A stretch of 64,000 nucleotides of DNA from Bacillus sp. 2205SS5-2 (lineage in GTDB: Bacteria > Bacillota > Bacilli > Bacillales > Bacillaceae_K): the NCBI RefSeq assembly GCF_037024155.1, contig NZ_JAYKTS010000020.1:20004-84003 (forward strand). Reading direction: 5' to 3'. The notes beneath the pieces were generated by a model. The model was not told the origin of the DNA, did not search any database, and saw only the letters and a program-made list of their open reading frames with translations. The position numbers and the translations under genes are program-made. This document shows, piece after piece, positions 48,541-58,541 of the stretch (position 1 is its first letter; each line of letters starts with the position of its first letter).

Positions 48541-49041
48541 ATGAACATAAGAACAAAAAGGTTATTAATACGGGATTTTGAATCCACAGATTGGGAAGCA
48601 GTCTATGAATACTTGTCGGATGGAGTTGTAATGAAATATATGCCTGAAGGGGTTCTGACGAAAGAGGGTGTAAAAGAGTTTGTAAATAACAACATCGGTG
48701 AACAGGCTGAAAAATTTCCCGTTATCGAACTCAGCAGTAATACTCTTATTGGACATATGATTTTTCATAAATATTTCGGAGATCATACTTATGAGGTTGG
48801 GTGGGTATTTAATCCTAATTACCATCAAAGAGGATATGCTACTGAAGCTGCTAAAGCCATTTTAGATTTTGGTTTCAAGAAAATGAATTTACATAGAATA
48901 ATTGCTACATGTCAACCTGAAAATATTCCGTCGTATCGAGTGATGGAGAATGCTGGAATGAGAAGAGAAGGCTATTTTAAGAAATGTATTCCAAATGGGA
49001 ATGAATGGTGGGACGAGTATTATTACTCTATTTTAGAATAA
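48541..49041 (+). CDS. RimJ/RimL-type GNAT acetyltransferase
   Basis: A 166-residue acetyltransferase of the ribosomal-protein/small-molecule type: TKRLLIRDFESTDWEAVYEY at the start, VGWVFNPNYHQRGYATEAAK with the CoA loop near residues 85-104, and IIATCQPENIPSYRVMENAG near 120-139. These acetylate N-termini or amino sugars; the substrate is unknown. GAGGTG precedes the ATG. Confidence 0.9.
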   Translation: MNIRTKRLLIRDFESTDWEAVYEYLSDGVVMKYMPEGVLTKEGVKEFVNNNIGEQAEKFPVIELSSNTLIGHMIFHKYFGDHTYEVGWVFNPNYHQRGYATEAAKAILDFGFKKMNLHRIIATCQPENIPSYRVMENAGMRREGYFKKCIPNGNEWWDEYYYSILE

Positions 49042-49449
49042 GAGTGTGGATAGATTAATCAAACCAATATTTATTCCGTTAAATGTGTAGGTTTCGTTGT
49101 ATTTCTTGGACAATTTTTAATGCGAAAGCCATATCAAAGGGAGTGATTTATCTTGAACTAGTTTAAATAACAATAATATATACGAATAGAGTTATAATCA
49201 TTTAGAACCACTTAAATAGGGGGGATTTACATTATGAAACGAGTGATGTCAAAATGTTCTTCTCTCTAATAAGCAGTAGGAGAATGTATTGATGGTGTGT
49301 TTTCTGTAAGTGAAGCATTTTTTTGATTGCTTTTTTCGAAAAGTATGTTGCTTTTCGTTTTAGTTGATTATCTATTAACATTTGTAGACTAGTTAAAAAG
49401 AAACAGCATTTGCGGGAGAAAATCTTCAAGAAATATGGGGGACATGCTC
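49042..49449. other. Mostly non-coding; short ORF and family A fragment
   Basis: A strong GGGGGGA site at 49219 precedes ATG 49234, but the frame stops after 11 codons (MKRVMSKCSSL), so it is probably a gene remnant. Positions about 49327-49357 (TGCTTTTTTCGAAAAGTATG onward) match the left end of family A only. Confidence 0.45.
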
Positions 49450-50031
49450 ATGAAAAAAGTGTTAGTTTTTATTACAGATGGCTTTGCCGATTGGGAAGCA
49501 AGTTATGTGTCGGCAGAGATAAATAAATCAGGAACGGGATATCAAGTTCAGACAATCGCTATTGACAAGCATCCAAAAATTTCAATGGGTGGATTGACGG
49601 TTCTTCCGAATTATAGTTTAAAAGAATTTCCCTATGATTTAACATTCGCAATGCTGATTATTCCAGGTGGAACTGGATGGAGGGAAGAAAAAAATCATCA
49701 GGCTAAGGAGCTTGTGGATTATTGTTTTGAAAAAGACATCCCGGTTGCAGCAATTTGTGATGCAACCACCTTTTTAGGAAATCAAGGATATCTTGACCAT
49801 TATAAACATACAGGTAATTCGTTGCCATATTTAAAAGAAGGGGCACCTAATTATTTAGGGGATGAAAATTATTTAAATGTACAATCCATTTGTGATGACT
49901 GTCTAATCACAGCTAATGGAAGTGGAGCACTAGAATTTTCAAGAGATATTTTACGTAAATTGGATGTTTTAGAAGGCTCAGAACTAAATGAATGGTACGA
50001 TTTATTTAAAAAAGGGTTCGTTAAAAGTTAG
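49450..50031 (+). CDS. DJ-1/PfpI family protein
   Basis: A 193-residue protein of the DJ-1/PfpI (type 1 glutamine amidotransferase-like) group. The nucleophile C103 is in VAAICDATTFLGN and the supporting E16 in FADWEAS, while IIPGGTGW forms the family loop. It resembles B. subtilis YdeA-type proteins. Members act as deglycases, chaperones or hydrolases; the function here is unknown. ATG 49450 is used because GGGGGA precedes it by 7 bases; upstream in-frame ATGs fall in that site. Confidence 0.87.
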   Translation: MKKVLVFITDGFADWEASYVSAEINKSGTGYQVQTIAIDKHPKISMGGLTVLPNYSLKEFPYDLTFAMLIIPGGTGWREEKNHQAKELVDYCFEKDIPVAAICDATTFLGNQGYLDHYKHTGNSLPYLKEGAPNYLGDENYLNVQSICDDCLITANGSGALEFSRDILRKLDVLEGSELNEWYDLFKKGFVKS

Positions 50032-50306
50032 GTTTAGAGATATTTTGGTGAGCTTGAATGAAAAACAGTCTAGCAAATATTTGTCAATACTGTTGTAAAA
50101 TAACTTGGATGTATAGGGGTTTACTAGAGAGAGATTTAGGGACTCATTTTTAAGTGTATCTGGAATTCTAGCCTTTAAAAAAGAAAATCATTTTCTATCA
50201 TTTTTTTATGATTCCTTTTTTTTACATTGGTTTCGTACAAAAGCCCCCCGAATCCTACACTTTAGCAGAATATAAAGGGCTGAGATAAGAAGCGTTCTTT
50301 GCGAAA

Positions 50307-50469
50307 GGCTCTTTTCGCCTACTTTGTTGCTGTAACATACAAAAAAGGATGGAAACACTCTTTTCTTTCCTCATTTCGGGTTAACAATGATCCGAAAAGA
50401 TGCCCGAAGTCATTCTTCATCACGAATTGAGGTCTAATTCGAAAAGCCACAAACTTTGAGAAAACAGCC
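50307..50469 (+). repeat. Family A repeat (A2)
   Basis: 163 bp, GGCTCTTTTCGCCTACTTTG to GAGAAAACAGCC. Flanking octamers TTGCGAAA (50299-50306) and TTGAGAAA (50470-50477) match at 7 of 8. Confidence 0.9.
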
Positions 50470-50550
50470 TTGAGAAAATAGCTTATACAATAGAATGAAA
50501 TTATCATTTTTGATTTGAAATAATTATTTTTAAATTTTTCAAATTATACT

Positions 50551-50580
50551 TTGACATTTAGATTAGTTTCATTGTATCAT
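50551..50580 (+). promoter_or_regulatory. ileS leader promoter
   Basis: TTGACA, an 18-bp spacer and TATCAT upstream of the T-box. Confidence 0.6.
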
Positions 50581-50624
50581 ATTGGGAATTAACTATTTAT
50601 TTTATTCAATGACGAGAAGAGTAA

Positions 50625-50849
50625 GCTATAATCCGTGTCTATAGAGAGTCGCTGATAGCTGAAAATGCGACGTCACATTAAAGCTGAAAATCATCTCCGA
50701 GAAGTTTTCCTGAGAAAGGTTTTATGTAGGGGGAACCGGTAGACGGCCGTTATCCGTTTTGATAGCCAAGCGCCGTGAGAAAGAGCACGGAATATGGGTG
50801 GTACCGCGGATTCAATCCGTCCCTGTTTTTATACAGGGACGGATTTTTT
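50625..50849 (+). promoter_or_regulatory. T-box riboswitch, specifier AUC (Ile)
   Basis: Stem I includes GAGAGTCGCTG and, on the 3' side, AGCTGAAAATCATCTCC with ATC as specifier. The T-box TGGGTGGTACCGCGG is at 50795-50809. The terminator AATCCGTCCCTG/CAGGGACGGATT with a T-run follows (to 50849). Uncharged tRNA-Ile would promote readthrough into ileS. Confidence 0.93.
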
Positions 50850-50881
50850 ATTTGTAAATAAAGGGATAAGAGGTGATTTTA

Positions 50882-53800
50882 ATGAAGAAAGTCAATACGA
50901 AAGAAGCCGCTTTAGATCGTGAAAATAGAATCAAAAAGTTTTGGAAGTCTGAAAATATATTCAACCGTTCCATCGAAAATCGGAACGGAGCAGAAACATT
51001 TGTATTTTATGAGGGACCTCCAACGGCAAATGGATTGCCCCACGCAGGTCATGTGCTAGGTCGAGTCATTAAGGATTTTGTTGCACGCTATAAGACGATG
51101 AATGGTTATCAAGTGTTACGAAAGGGTGGCTGGGATACGCACGGATTACCTGTTGAGCTTGAAGTTGAAAAACAACTTGGTATTTCAGGGAAGCAAGAAA
51201 TTGAAGAATATGGGGTTGAAAAGTTCATTGAGGAATGTAAAATCAGCGTATTTAACTATGAAAAACAGTGGAGAGAATTTACGGAATCCATCGGTTATTG
51301 GCTAGACATGGAGGACCCTTATGTAACACTTGAAAATCGCTATATCGAAAGTGTCTGGTATATATTAAGTAATCTTCATAATCGGGGATTATTGTATAAA
51401 GGTCACCGTGTTACGCCCTATTGCCCAAGCTGTCAAACGACTTTGAGCTCCCATGAAGTAGCTCAAGGTTATAAGGATGTTAAAGATCTTTCAGCAACTG
51501 CAAAATTCAAATTAGTGGATAAAGAAAATGAGTATTTCTTAGGGTGGACAACAACACCTTGGACTTTACCTGCAAATGTAACGCTAGCTGTAAATCCTGA
51601 TCTCACTTATATTAGAGCTAAAAAGGGTGAGGATGTCTATATTGTTTCGGAGGCGTTAGCAGAAAAGAACCTTGGAGAAGACTTTGAAGTGATTTCTTCT
51701 CATAAAGGAAGTGATTTTAAAGGAATTGCATATCAAGCACCCTTTCCATTCATTAAACCAGATAGAGGTCACTTTGTTGTAGAGGCGGATTTCGTAAACG
51801 CAGAAAGTGGAACGGGAATCGTACACATCGCTCCAGCCTATGGAGAAGATGATTATGATTTAGTCAAACATCATAATCTATCGTTCTTTAATGTTGTGGA
51901 TAGTCAGGGGCGTTACACAGTGGATGTACCTCTTCTTGCAGGTCGTTTTGTGAAAGACTGTGATGTGGATATAGTAAAATATTTAGCGAATGAAGGACTT
52001 CTATTTCAAAAAGAAAAGTATGAACACAGCTATCCCTATTGTTGGCGTTGTGATTCTCCGCTCCTTTACTATGCGATTGAAAGTTGGTTTATCAAGACGA
52101 CTGAATTAAAAGATCAATTTCTCAAAAATAATCAGGAAGTAGAGTGGTACCCTTCTCATATTAAAGAGGGCCGATTTGGAAACTTTTTAGAAAATATGGT
52201 CGACTGGAATATAGGTCGAAGTCGGTACTGGGGGACACCATTGCCTGTGTGGATTTGTGATTCTTGTGAACATCAATACGCCCCGAAAAGTCAGGCGGAT
52301 CTGAAAGAAAAAGCGATTGGTGATATTGGAGATGTCGAGCTTCATAAACCGTACGTTGATCGCGTTTATTTAAGCTGTGAAAAGTGTGAAGGAACAATGA
52401 AGCGTGTTCCGGAAGTGATTGACGTTTGGTTTGATAGTGGGTCAATGCCGTTTGCCCAGCATCATTATCCATTTGAAAATAAAGATCAATTTGAAAAACA
52501 ATTCCCTGCAGATGTCATCTGTGAAGGAGTTGACCAAACACGAGGCTGGTTTTATAGCTTGCTGGCTGTTTCGACGCTTTTTACAGGCAAGGTCCCCTAC
52601 AAGCGTGTCTTGTCAACAGGACATATCTTGGATGAAGAAGGCCGTAAAATGTCCAAAAGCAAAGGGAACGCGTTGAACCCCATGGATCTTGTTGAAAAAT
52701 TCGGCGCCGATGCTTTCCGCTGGGCGTTACTTGCTGACAGTGCCCCTTGGAATAATAAGCGATTTTCTGAACGTGTTGTGATAGAAGCAAAATCGAAAAT
52801 AATCGATACGCTTGTAAATACACATGGTTTTTATACTCTCTATGCAAACATAGACGGATATCGATTCGATAAAGATGTAGTTGGCGAGAAAACGCTGCTT
52901 GATCAATGGGTACTAGCGCGATTAAATAGTGTAACAGCTATCGTTAGCGAAGCATTGGACGATTATGACTTTACCAAAGCTGCGAAAGCGCTAGAAAAAT
53001 ATGTTGATGAAATCAGTAACTGGTACATTCGTCGTTCTCGAGATCGTTTTTGGAAAGAAGGCATGTCAGAAACTAAAAAAGCAGCTTATCATACCCTACA
53101 TGAAGTGCTTGTGAGGTTAAGTCAGCTCTTAGCACCTTTTATCCCATTTCTTGCTGAAGATATCCATTATAATTTAACAGGTGAAAGTGTCCACCTTGCT
53201 CATTTTCCTAAAATCAAACCTAGCGAAGTGGATTCACAATTAGAGCAAGAAATGGAGGCTGTCCTACAAGTAGTCGAATTAGCTCGTGGTGTCCGTAATG
53301 CAGAAGCAATTAAGACAAAGCAGCCGCTTTCTGAATTAGTCGTCATTCCAGTTGATCAGGAAAAAGGGAAAGCACTTGATAAATATTCTAGTATTATTAG
53401 AGATGAAATCAACGTGAAGAATTTGTTAGTAAAACAATCTTCAGACGATCTTGTTCGATATGATGTAAAACTTAACTTTAGAGCGGCGGGGCCTGTTCTT
53501 GGGAAAAACATCGGAGCGGTGAAAGGATATTTACAAAGTCTATCGGATGAGGAAGCGGCAAAGGTTGTTCTAGACCAAAAAGTAATAGTTCCTACTGTAA
53601 ACGGTCAAATTGAAGTAACGTCGGACCTGCTGAATATCGAACGTGTGGCAGAAACTGGGTTATCTATGGGGTCTAATCAAGACTTTCATGTTGTTTTAGA
53701 TACAGTAATTTCGGAAGAACTTCGTTTAGAAGGAGTGGCTCGGGAAGTGATTCGAGTAATCCAAGATGAACGTAAACAACAGGATTTACCGATTGACCTA

Positions 53801-53971
53801 CGTGTAGACATAGTTCTTGATGGGGACGAAGATGTGAAAAAAGCTATCGCTCAAAATGAAGGTATAATTCGTGAAAATGTGCTGGTGAAAAAGCTAGATG
53901 TCGGATCATATGAGAATATGAAAGAGATTGAATTCGGAAAAAATCGAGTGAAGGTATCCATTGTTAGATAA
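50882..53971 (+). CDS. ileS: Isoleucyl-tRNA synthetase, type 2 (eukaryote/archaea-like)
   Basis: Charges tRNA-Ile. At 1029 residues it is longer than B. subtilis IleS (about 920) and has type-2 marks: the HIGH region reads GLPHAGH (about residue 52), and C-terminal sequence after about residue 850 replaces the usual bacterial zinc end. KMSKS is exact ([10 protein letters not shown], about 589). Cysteine pairs CPSC and CDSC...CEKC suggest zinc sites. Type-2 enzymes are intrinsically poorly inhibited by mupirocin. ATG 50882 follows AGAGGTG. It is controlled by the Ile T-box directly upstream. Confidence 0.93.
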   Translation: MKKVNTKEAALDRENRIKKFWKSENIFNRSIENRNGAETFVFYEGPPTANGLPHAGHVLGRVIKDFVARYKTMNGYQVLRKGGWDTHGLPVELEVEKQLGISGKQEIEEYGVEKFIEECKISVFNYEKQWREFTESIGYWLDMEDPYVTLENRYIESVWYILSNLHNRGLLYKGHRVTPYCPSCQTTLSSHEVAQGYKDVKDLSATAKFKLVDKENEYFLGWTTTPWTLPANVTLAVNPDLTYIRAKKGEDVYIVSEALAEKNLGEDFEVISSHKGSDFKGIAYQAPFPFIKPDRGHFVVEADFVNAESGTGIVHIAPAYGEDDYDLVKHHNLSFFNVVDSQGRYTVDVPLLAGRFVKDCDVDIVKYLANEGLLFQKEKYEHSYPYCWRCDSPLLYYAIESWFIKTTELKDQFLKNNQEVEWYPSHIKEGRFGNFLENMVDWNIGRSRYWGTPLPVWICDSCEHQYAPKSQADLKEKAIGDIGDVELHKPYVDRVYLSCEKCEGTMKRVPEVIDVWFDSGSMPFAQHHYPFENKDQFEKQFPADVICEGVDQTRGWFYSLLAVSTLFTGKVPYKRVLSTGHILDEEGRKMSKSKGNALNPMDLVEKFGADAFRWALLADSAPWNNKRFSERVVIEAKSKIIDTLVNTHGFYTLYANIDGYRFDKDVVGEKTLLDQWVLARLNSVTAIVSEALDDYDFTKAAKALEKYVDEISNWYIRRSRDRFWKEGMSETKKAAYHTLHEVLVRLSQLLAPFIPFLAEDIHYNLTGESVHLAHFPKIKPSEVDSQLEQEMEAVLQVVELARGVRNAEAIKTKQPLSELVVIPVDQEKGKALDKYSSIIRDEINVKNLLVKQSSDDLVRYDVKLNFRAAGPVLGKNIGAVKGYLQSLSDEEAAKVVLDQKVIVPTVNGQIEVTSDLLNIERVAETGLSMGSNQDFHVVLDTVISEELRLEGVAREVIRVIQDERKQQDLPIDLRVDIVLDGDEDVKKAIAQNEGIIRENVLVKKLDVGSYENMKEIEFGKNRVKVSIVR

Positions 53972-54281
53972 AGTTTAAAATAGTTAGGTACCGATAACTA
54001 GACGATGTAAAGTTATTCATGCTGAAATTCCTTACCCATAAAGGAGGATAGCAGATTAAGGAAGAATCCTTTCTCAGCTATCCCTCTTTTAGCGTTAGGT
54101 TGGAAAACAAAACGTGGGTAGGAGGTTAAAGAGGATGAAAAAAACAGCTTTGTTACTGGAACTGTTCGAAACAATTCTAACTCAAATATAGATTGAATAA
54201 AGTACTTAATTGGCATTTGATGAATTGCTAGTTCCTAATCCATTCCTTCGATAAGGTTCTTAATAATGGGTTAAGTCTCGA
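53972..54281. other. Non-coding stretch with a truncated N-terminal ORF
   Basis: AGGAGG followed by ATG 54136 encodes only MKKTALLLELFETILTQI before a stop. The sequence resembles the first strand of HAD-type phosphatases (LxLFxT), so it may be the front of a deleted gene. Nothing else is recognisable. Confidence 0.35.
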
Positions 54282-54317
54282 AAAAAAGCTCAGAGCCATC
54301 ACTCTGAGCTTTTTTAG
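54282..54317. terminator. Terminator hairpin
   Basis: AAAAAAGCTCAGAG/CTCTGAGCTTTTTT, a perfect 14-bp stem with a six-base loop. It is the nearest strong terminator after ileS. Confidence 0.92.
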
Positions 54318-54524
54318 GTGTTATTTACTAAGGGATATAATTCTGTGAACTCAAACGATAGATTGTCCATCATATAAAATTCAATGAAGATAAAAGTACT
54401 TCTAATTCCATTTATTGTTCCTTTTTCTTCTTTTTCGTCTTCCATAACCACAAGGCAAAGATAGAAAACATTAAATAGAGTATGATCGGGATGACTAAGA
54501 TAGCGGTCATGAATTCACGTCCTT

Positions 54525-54950
54525 TTAAAATAAGTGCTGATATGGAGAGACATCGATGTGCATTTCTTTTAGCTTCTTCCGCAAAAACTTATGATCTCGT
54601 TTAGGTGTAGCTAAGATATACCCTCTAATTACTTGCTCTTGAGAGATTGACGGGCTTTTCTCTTCTAGGGCAAGTTCACCAATTTTACCTGCGATTTTTT
54701 GTCGTGCGACGTCTCGAAATAATTCGGGTACAGGACTAACTAATTCTTCGAGTAACGACTTTTGATCCGGATTCCATAAATCAATGGATTCATTTACATA
54801 ATGTTCTTGCCAATCGAGAATCGATTTTCCGTCTTCTTTTGGCATTCTTTTTAGGAATTTTCGAAACATGAAATAGCCACCGATGGCAAAGAGCGAAATG
54901 AGGATGACACCCCATAATAAAATAAATAATAAAAACCAACCTTCAAGCAT
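54525..54950 (-). CDS. yneK: DUF2621 membrane-anchored protein YneK
   Basis: A 141-residue protein: one N-terminal membrane segment (about residues 4-28), then FRKFLKRMPKEDGKSILDW and VPELFRDVARQKIAGKIGEL, ending with ATPKRDHKFLRKKL. This pattern is YneK of Bacillus (DUF2621), whose function is unknown. ATG 54950 is used (GGAG 8 bases before); the GTG three codons earlier overlaps that site. In B. subtilis yneK lies directly after ccdC; here about 8 kb of other genes lie between. Confidence 0.9.
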   Translation of the reverse strand: MLEGWFLLFILLWGVILISLFAIGGYFMFRKFLKRMPKEDGKSILDWQEHYVNESIDLWNPDQKSLLEELVSPVPELFRDVARQKIAGKIGELALEEKSPSISQEQVIRGYILATPKRDHKFLRKKLKEMHIDVSPYQHLF

Positions 54951-55201
54951 TGAAATCACTCCATTTTATCGTCCATTTTCCAATTATCCCTTAAGTGAAG
55001 CCTCGTTCTCACTGTGGGAAGTTCCATTTTATTATAGAGTACTACCTTTAGAGTGACAAGGGATACTCACTCTATAAAAAGGGTCAAGTAATTTACACAG
55101 TTGCTTAGCTTTTATAGTAGAAGTAAATGGATGATTCAAACTCTCTTTTTTTTGAACGAAATATCATGTAATCTAGATAAGGTGGAGGAGGAAATAATAC
55201 G

Positions 55202-55672
55202 ATGAAACCATATCTGCGAATGAGTCTATATCTATTCTTTATTGGTTATTTAGCACTATTGTTTTATTTGCTCTATTTTTCGCAATACCGTTCATATATT
55301 CTGTCGTTACAAGATCGTCAATTGAATATCGTCCCCTTGCGAACCATTATTGCTTACTTTACAACGTTTGGACCTTTGCATCCAAAAATGGTAATGGATA
55401 ATTTTTTTGGCAATGTATTGGCTTTCGCCCCTTTTGGTTTGCTCGTTCCTCTAATATGGAAGAGGATGCGGGGTCTAAGAAAGGTGTTGTTTCTGTCGGG
55501 TGCTTTTTCCCTTGTCATTGAAATCTTACAATATGTATCGAGGGTGGGCGCGGGTGATGTGGACGATGTTTTTTTAAATACTTTAGGTGGAATTCTTGGC
55601 TATGGTTGTTTCAAGATTGCGATTGGGATGGTTAGCAACAAGAAGAGGATGTTTATCTTGGGGGAAGAATGA
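55202..55672 (+). CDS. VanZ-like family protein
   Basis: A 156-residue protein with four membrane segments and VanZ-family marks: NIVPLRTI near residue 42, NFFGNVLAFAPFGLLVPL near 67-84, EILQYVSRVGAGDVDDVFLN near 110-129 and GGILGYG. VanZ relatives change cell-envelope properties and can raise teicoplanin or lipoglycopeptide tolerance; no vancomycin genes are near. GGAGGAGG precedes the ATG. Confidence 0.88.
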   Translation: MKPYLRMSLYLFFIGYLALLFYLLYFSQYRSYILSLQDRQLNIVPLRTIIAYFTTFGPLHPKMVMDNFFGNVLAFAPFGLLVPLIWKRMRGLRKVLFLSGAFSLVIEILQYVSRVGAGDVDDVFLNTLGGILGYGCFKIAIGMVSNKKRMFILGEE

Positions 55673-55673
55673 G

Positions 55674-55707
55674 AAAACATCCCTTTTTAAAAGAAAGGGA
55701 TGTTTTT
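55674..55707. terminator. Bidirectional terminator
   Basis: AAAACATCCCTTT/AAAGGGATGTTTT between convergent genes. Confidence 0.9.
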
Positions 55708-55722
55708 GAAAAGGAAGACCTC

Positions 55723-57231
55723 TTACAAATTGCGACTTTTTCCAGGATCACGTTTTTTAGGAGGCATTTCTCTTTTGAATTCTTTTAGGACGCCAAATGA
55801 CATAGCAATTAACACAAAAGTGAGTGGAAAAGCGCTTACGATAATGGCGGTTTGCATCGCTGCTAATCCGCCAGATCGCAAGAGGACAATGGCAGAGGCT
55901 GACAGGAATAATCCCCAAATTACCTTTACGAAAATGGGCGGGTTTAAGCTGCCATTTGTTGTCTGCATCCCTAAGACAAAGGTACCTGAATCGGCAGATG
56001 TGACAAAAAACGTTGTAATTAATGTCAGGGTCACAATGACCAACAGACCGGTCATTGGGAGCATTTCATAAAGGTAGAATAGGCCGGTTTCAAGAGGTTG
56101 AGCAGCAATATTCGTGCCTTCGAAATAATCGAAGAAGATAGCTGTTCCACCAAAAACGGCAAACCAAAAGGCACAAACGAGTGTTGGTATGATAAGAACG
56201 GCCACCACAAACTCTCTTACGGTACGTCCTTTTGACACCCTTGCAATGAAAGTACCGACAAACGGTGCCCACGCAATCCACCAAGCCCAGTAGAAGATCG
56301 TCCAATCTTTTATCCATGAGGCTCTCTCTTCATAAAAAGGAGCCAAGCGTAAACCCATACTTGGGAGGTTCTGGACATAATCACCCAGTGAGGTTGTAAA
56401 TAAATCCAAGACGAATTTAGTTGGACCTAGAATTAAGAAGACTACAAGCAAGATAACAGCAAGAATCAAGTTCGCGTTACTTAAGTACTTTATTCCTTTT
56501 TGAATACCGGTTCCAGCGGATAAGATAAATAATAATGTGACAATACCAATAATAATCAATTGAACGGTAAAGTTAGTTGGAATATTGGTAACATAACTGA
56601 GTCCACTATTAATCTGAGCAGCGCCTAATCCAAGCGATGCCGCAATTCCGAATATGGTGGCAAATACCGCTACCACGTCGACGAGAACCCCGATTGGACC
56701 TTTTGCTCGATCACCGATTAGTGGAATTAAGGTAATGCTCAATAATCCTGGCAATCCTTTTCGAAACTTATAATAAGCTAGAATTAAAGCAATGGTTGCA
56801 TAGATTGCCCATGCATGAAATCCCCAGTGAAGATAAGTGTATCGCAAGGCAATTCTCGCAGCTTCAGGCGTCCCCCCTTCACCAATAGGTGGGTTAGCAA
56901 AATGAGAAATCGGTTCCGAGACACCGAAAAATAATAGCCCAATCCCCATTCCTGCGCTAAAAAGCATCGCAAACCAAGTGGCACGTTTGAACTCTGGTTT
57001 ATCCTCATCCTTTCCTAGCTTGATCTTTCCATATTTACTAAATATTAAGTAAAGCGCGAAGATTAGAAAGAACGTAGCAGAGAGTTGGTAAAACCAGCCA
57101 AATGTATCTAAAAAATAGGCTTTCGTTGAACTCATCACTTCTCCTAAATAGGTGGGACTGATTACCCCCCAACCCACAAACGCACTTGCGATTACGATTG
57201 ATATCCAAAATACTTTTGTTGTTTTTTCCAT
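55723..57231 (-). CDS. BCCT-family betaine/carnitine/choline transporter
   Basis: A 502-residue sodium- or proton-coupled transporter with 12 membrane segments. The glycine-rich helix AGMGIGLLFFGVSEPISH (about residues 93-110) and the signature segment IFYWAWWIAWAPFVG with FIARVSKGRT (about 312-336), rich in the tryptophans that form the substrate box, define the family. B. subtilis OpuD is the closest functional model, taking up glycine betaine for osmoprotection. A few charged residues at the C-terminus (PPKKRDPGKSRN) may sense osmotic state. Isolated gene. Confidence 0.93.
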   Translation of the reverse strand: MEKTTKVFWISIVIASAFVGWGVISPTYLGEVMSSTKAYFLDTFGWFYQLSATFFLIFALYLIFSKYGKIKLGKDEDKPEFKRATWFAMLFSAGMGIGLLFFGVSEPISHFANPPIGEGGTPEAARIALRYTYLHWGFHAWAIYATIALILAYYKFRKGLPGLLSITLIPLIGDRAKGPIGVLVDVVAVFATIFGIAASLGLGAAQINSGLSYVTNIPTNFTVQLIIIGIVTLLFILSAGTGIQKGIKYLSNANLILAVILLVVFLILGPTKFVLDLFTTSLGDYVQNLPSMGLRLAPFYEERASWIKDWTIFYWAWWIAWAPFVGTFIARVSKGRTVREFVVAVLIIPTLVCAFWFAVFGGTAIFFDYFEGTNIAAQPLETGLFYLYEMLPMTGLLVIVTLTLITTFFVTSADSGTFVLGMQTTNGSLNPPIFVKVIWGLFLSASAIVLLRSGGLAAMQTAIIVSAFPLTFVLIAMSFGVLKEFKREMPPKKRDPGKSRNL

Positions 57232-57458
57232 TTATCCACCTCGCCAGATCCCTATTGTTCTCTACTGTTAGTATGCTTCCCAGAAGAGGAGAAAACTATG
57301 AGCTTAGTACGATGACTCTCAGTGATTCTCCTTTCGAATGTTTTTTACAATTTCTTGAGAAAGATTGTATAATGATAAATAAATTGAAAGATTCAGTTAT
57401 TTTTTTTGAAAGAGACTACTGTCTGTCTTAATTGGATTTCAACTGAATAAAATAAGGA

Positions 57459-58370
57459 GTGAGATCACTGCAACAGTTGATTGCTTTATCAAAAGGTACG
57501 CTTGAAATTGTTACAAAGGGATCAGTTGGGCCCACCATTGTGATTCTCCCTGGTATGTTTTCCTCCATCTACGAGTGGTACCCATTGATCAATCGCATAA
57601 GTGAATTTGCAAGGGTGATTGCTGTTCATAGAAAAGGTCTTGGAAAAAGCGACAAGGGGGAGGAGGAACCTTCCACGATGGAAACAGTTAAAGATTTAAA
57701 GGAATTACTTCGGTTTTTGCAGATTAATCAAAAAGTGTTTTTCATAGGTCATTCCTACGGTGGTCTAATTATTCAAGATTTTATTTCAACTTATCCTGAA
57801 CAGGTCAAAGGGGTTCTTTTAGTAGATAGTTCCTCTGTAGAGATGGATCGATTAGATGAGTTAGTGCTTCCTGTGATGGATGAGGAGAGTAGTGATGAAG
57901 CGTGGATCGATTATTGTCGAAAACAAGCCAGTTTTACAACGGAGGAATTAAAGGAACAAAATGCGTTGATATTAACACAAGATCAAAAGCACTATCCTTT
58001 AGAAATTCAGCAAGAACTTCTTTCATTTCCATGTTCCCCCATATTGTATGAAGTAATGGCTCAAGAAGTTGAAAATTGGAGAGAAGATGCAAATAGAATC
58101 AAAAGGAAGCAAACTGTCCTTCGATTTCCCGTCATCGCGTTAGGGAGAGACCGAAAATATTGCCAACAAAAATTAGTCAAAGCAGGAATTCCTGAGGATG
58201 AAGCACGTTCTTTTGAAGAGATGTGGGAGAAGTTGATTGAAGACCAGGCCAATATATCACAAATAGGAAGCTGTTTTTTTTTGAGAGATACGACACATCT
58301 GATGTGGAAAGAGAAACCAGAGGAAATCATTCATTTTATTAGGCTGTTATCGCATACTTTGTTGCTGTAG
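57459..58370 (+). CDS. Alpha/beta hydrolase with a repeat-derived C-terminus
   Basis: A serine hydrolase of about 300 residues. The nucleophile elbow is GHSYGGL (about 105-111), with VHRKGLGKSD before it and the catalytic histidine in TTHLMWKEKPEEI near the end. The last nine residues (RLLSHTLLL) and the TAG stop are encoded by a family A repeat inserted at 58342. The start is also odd: AAGGAG (57454-57459) overlaps GTG 57459; the first well-spaced codon is CTG 57468, and TTG 57477 is further. The original start may have been lost. Substrate unknown. Confidence 0.75.
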   Translation: MRSLQQLIALSKGTLEIVTKGSVGPTIVILPGMFSSIYEWYPLINRISEFARVIAVHRKGLGKSDKGEEEPSTMETVKDLKELLRFLQINQKVFFIGHSYGGLIIQDFISTYPEQVKGVLLVDSSSVEMDRLDELVLPVMDEESSDEAWIDYCRKQASFTTEELKEQNALILTQDQKHYPLEIQQELLSFPCSPILYEVMAQEVENWREDANRIKRKQTVLRFPVIALGRDRKYCQQKLVKAGIPEDEARSFEEMWEKLIEDQANISQIGSCFFLRDTTHLMWKEKPEEIIHFIRLLSHTLLL

Positions 58371-58494
58371 CATACAAAAAAGGATGGAAACACTCTATTC
58401 TTCCCTCATTTCGGATTAAAAATGTTGCCCGAAGTCATTCTTCATCACGAATTGAGGGCTAATTCGAAAAGCCACAATCTTTGCGAAAAAAGCC
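58342..58494 (+). repeat. Family A repeat (A2) truncating a gene
   Basis: 153 bp, GGCTGTTATCGCATACTTTG to TTGCGAAAAAAGCC, with about 9 bp missing in the middle. TTTATTA directly precedes (58335-58341) and follows (58495-58501) it. It overlaps the end of the upstream hydrolase gene and ends 47 bp before the MraY-like gene. Confidence 0.9.
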
Positions 58495-58541
58495 TTTATT
58501 AAAGAGTTGCTTCACTATTAATATTTTGAAGGAGTTTTTTC

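Noticed and set aside
49232..49429. 65-codon minus-strand frame
   Set aside because: No ribosome-binding site; overlaps a family A fragment; Lys-rich low complexity.
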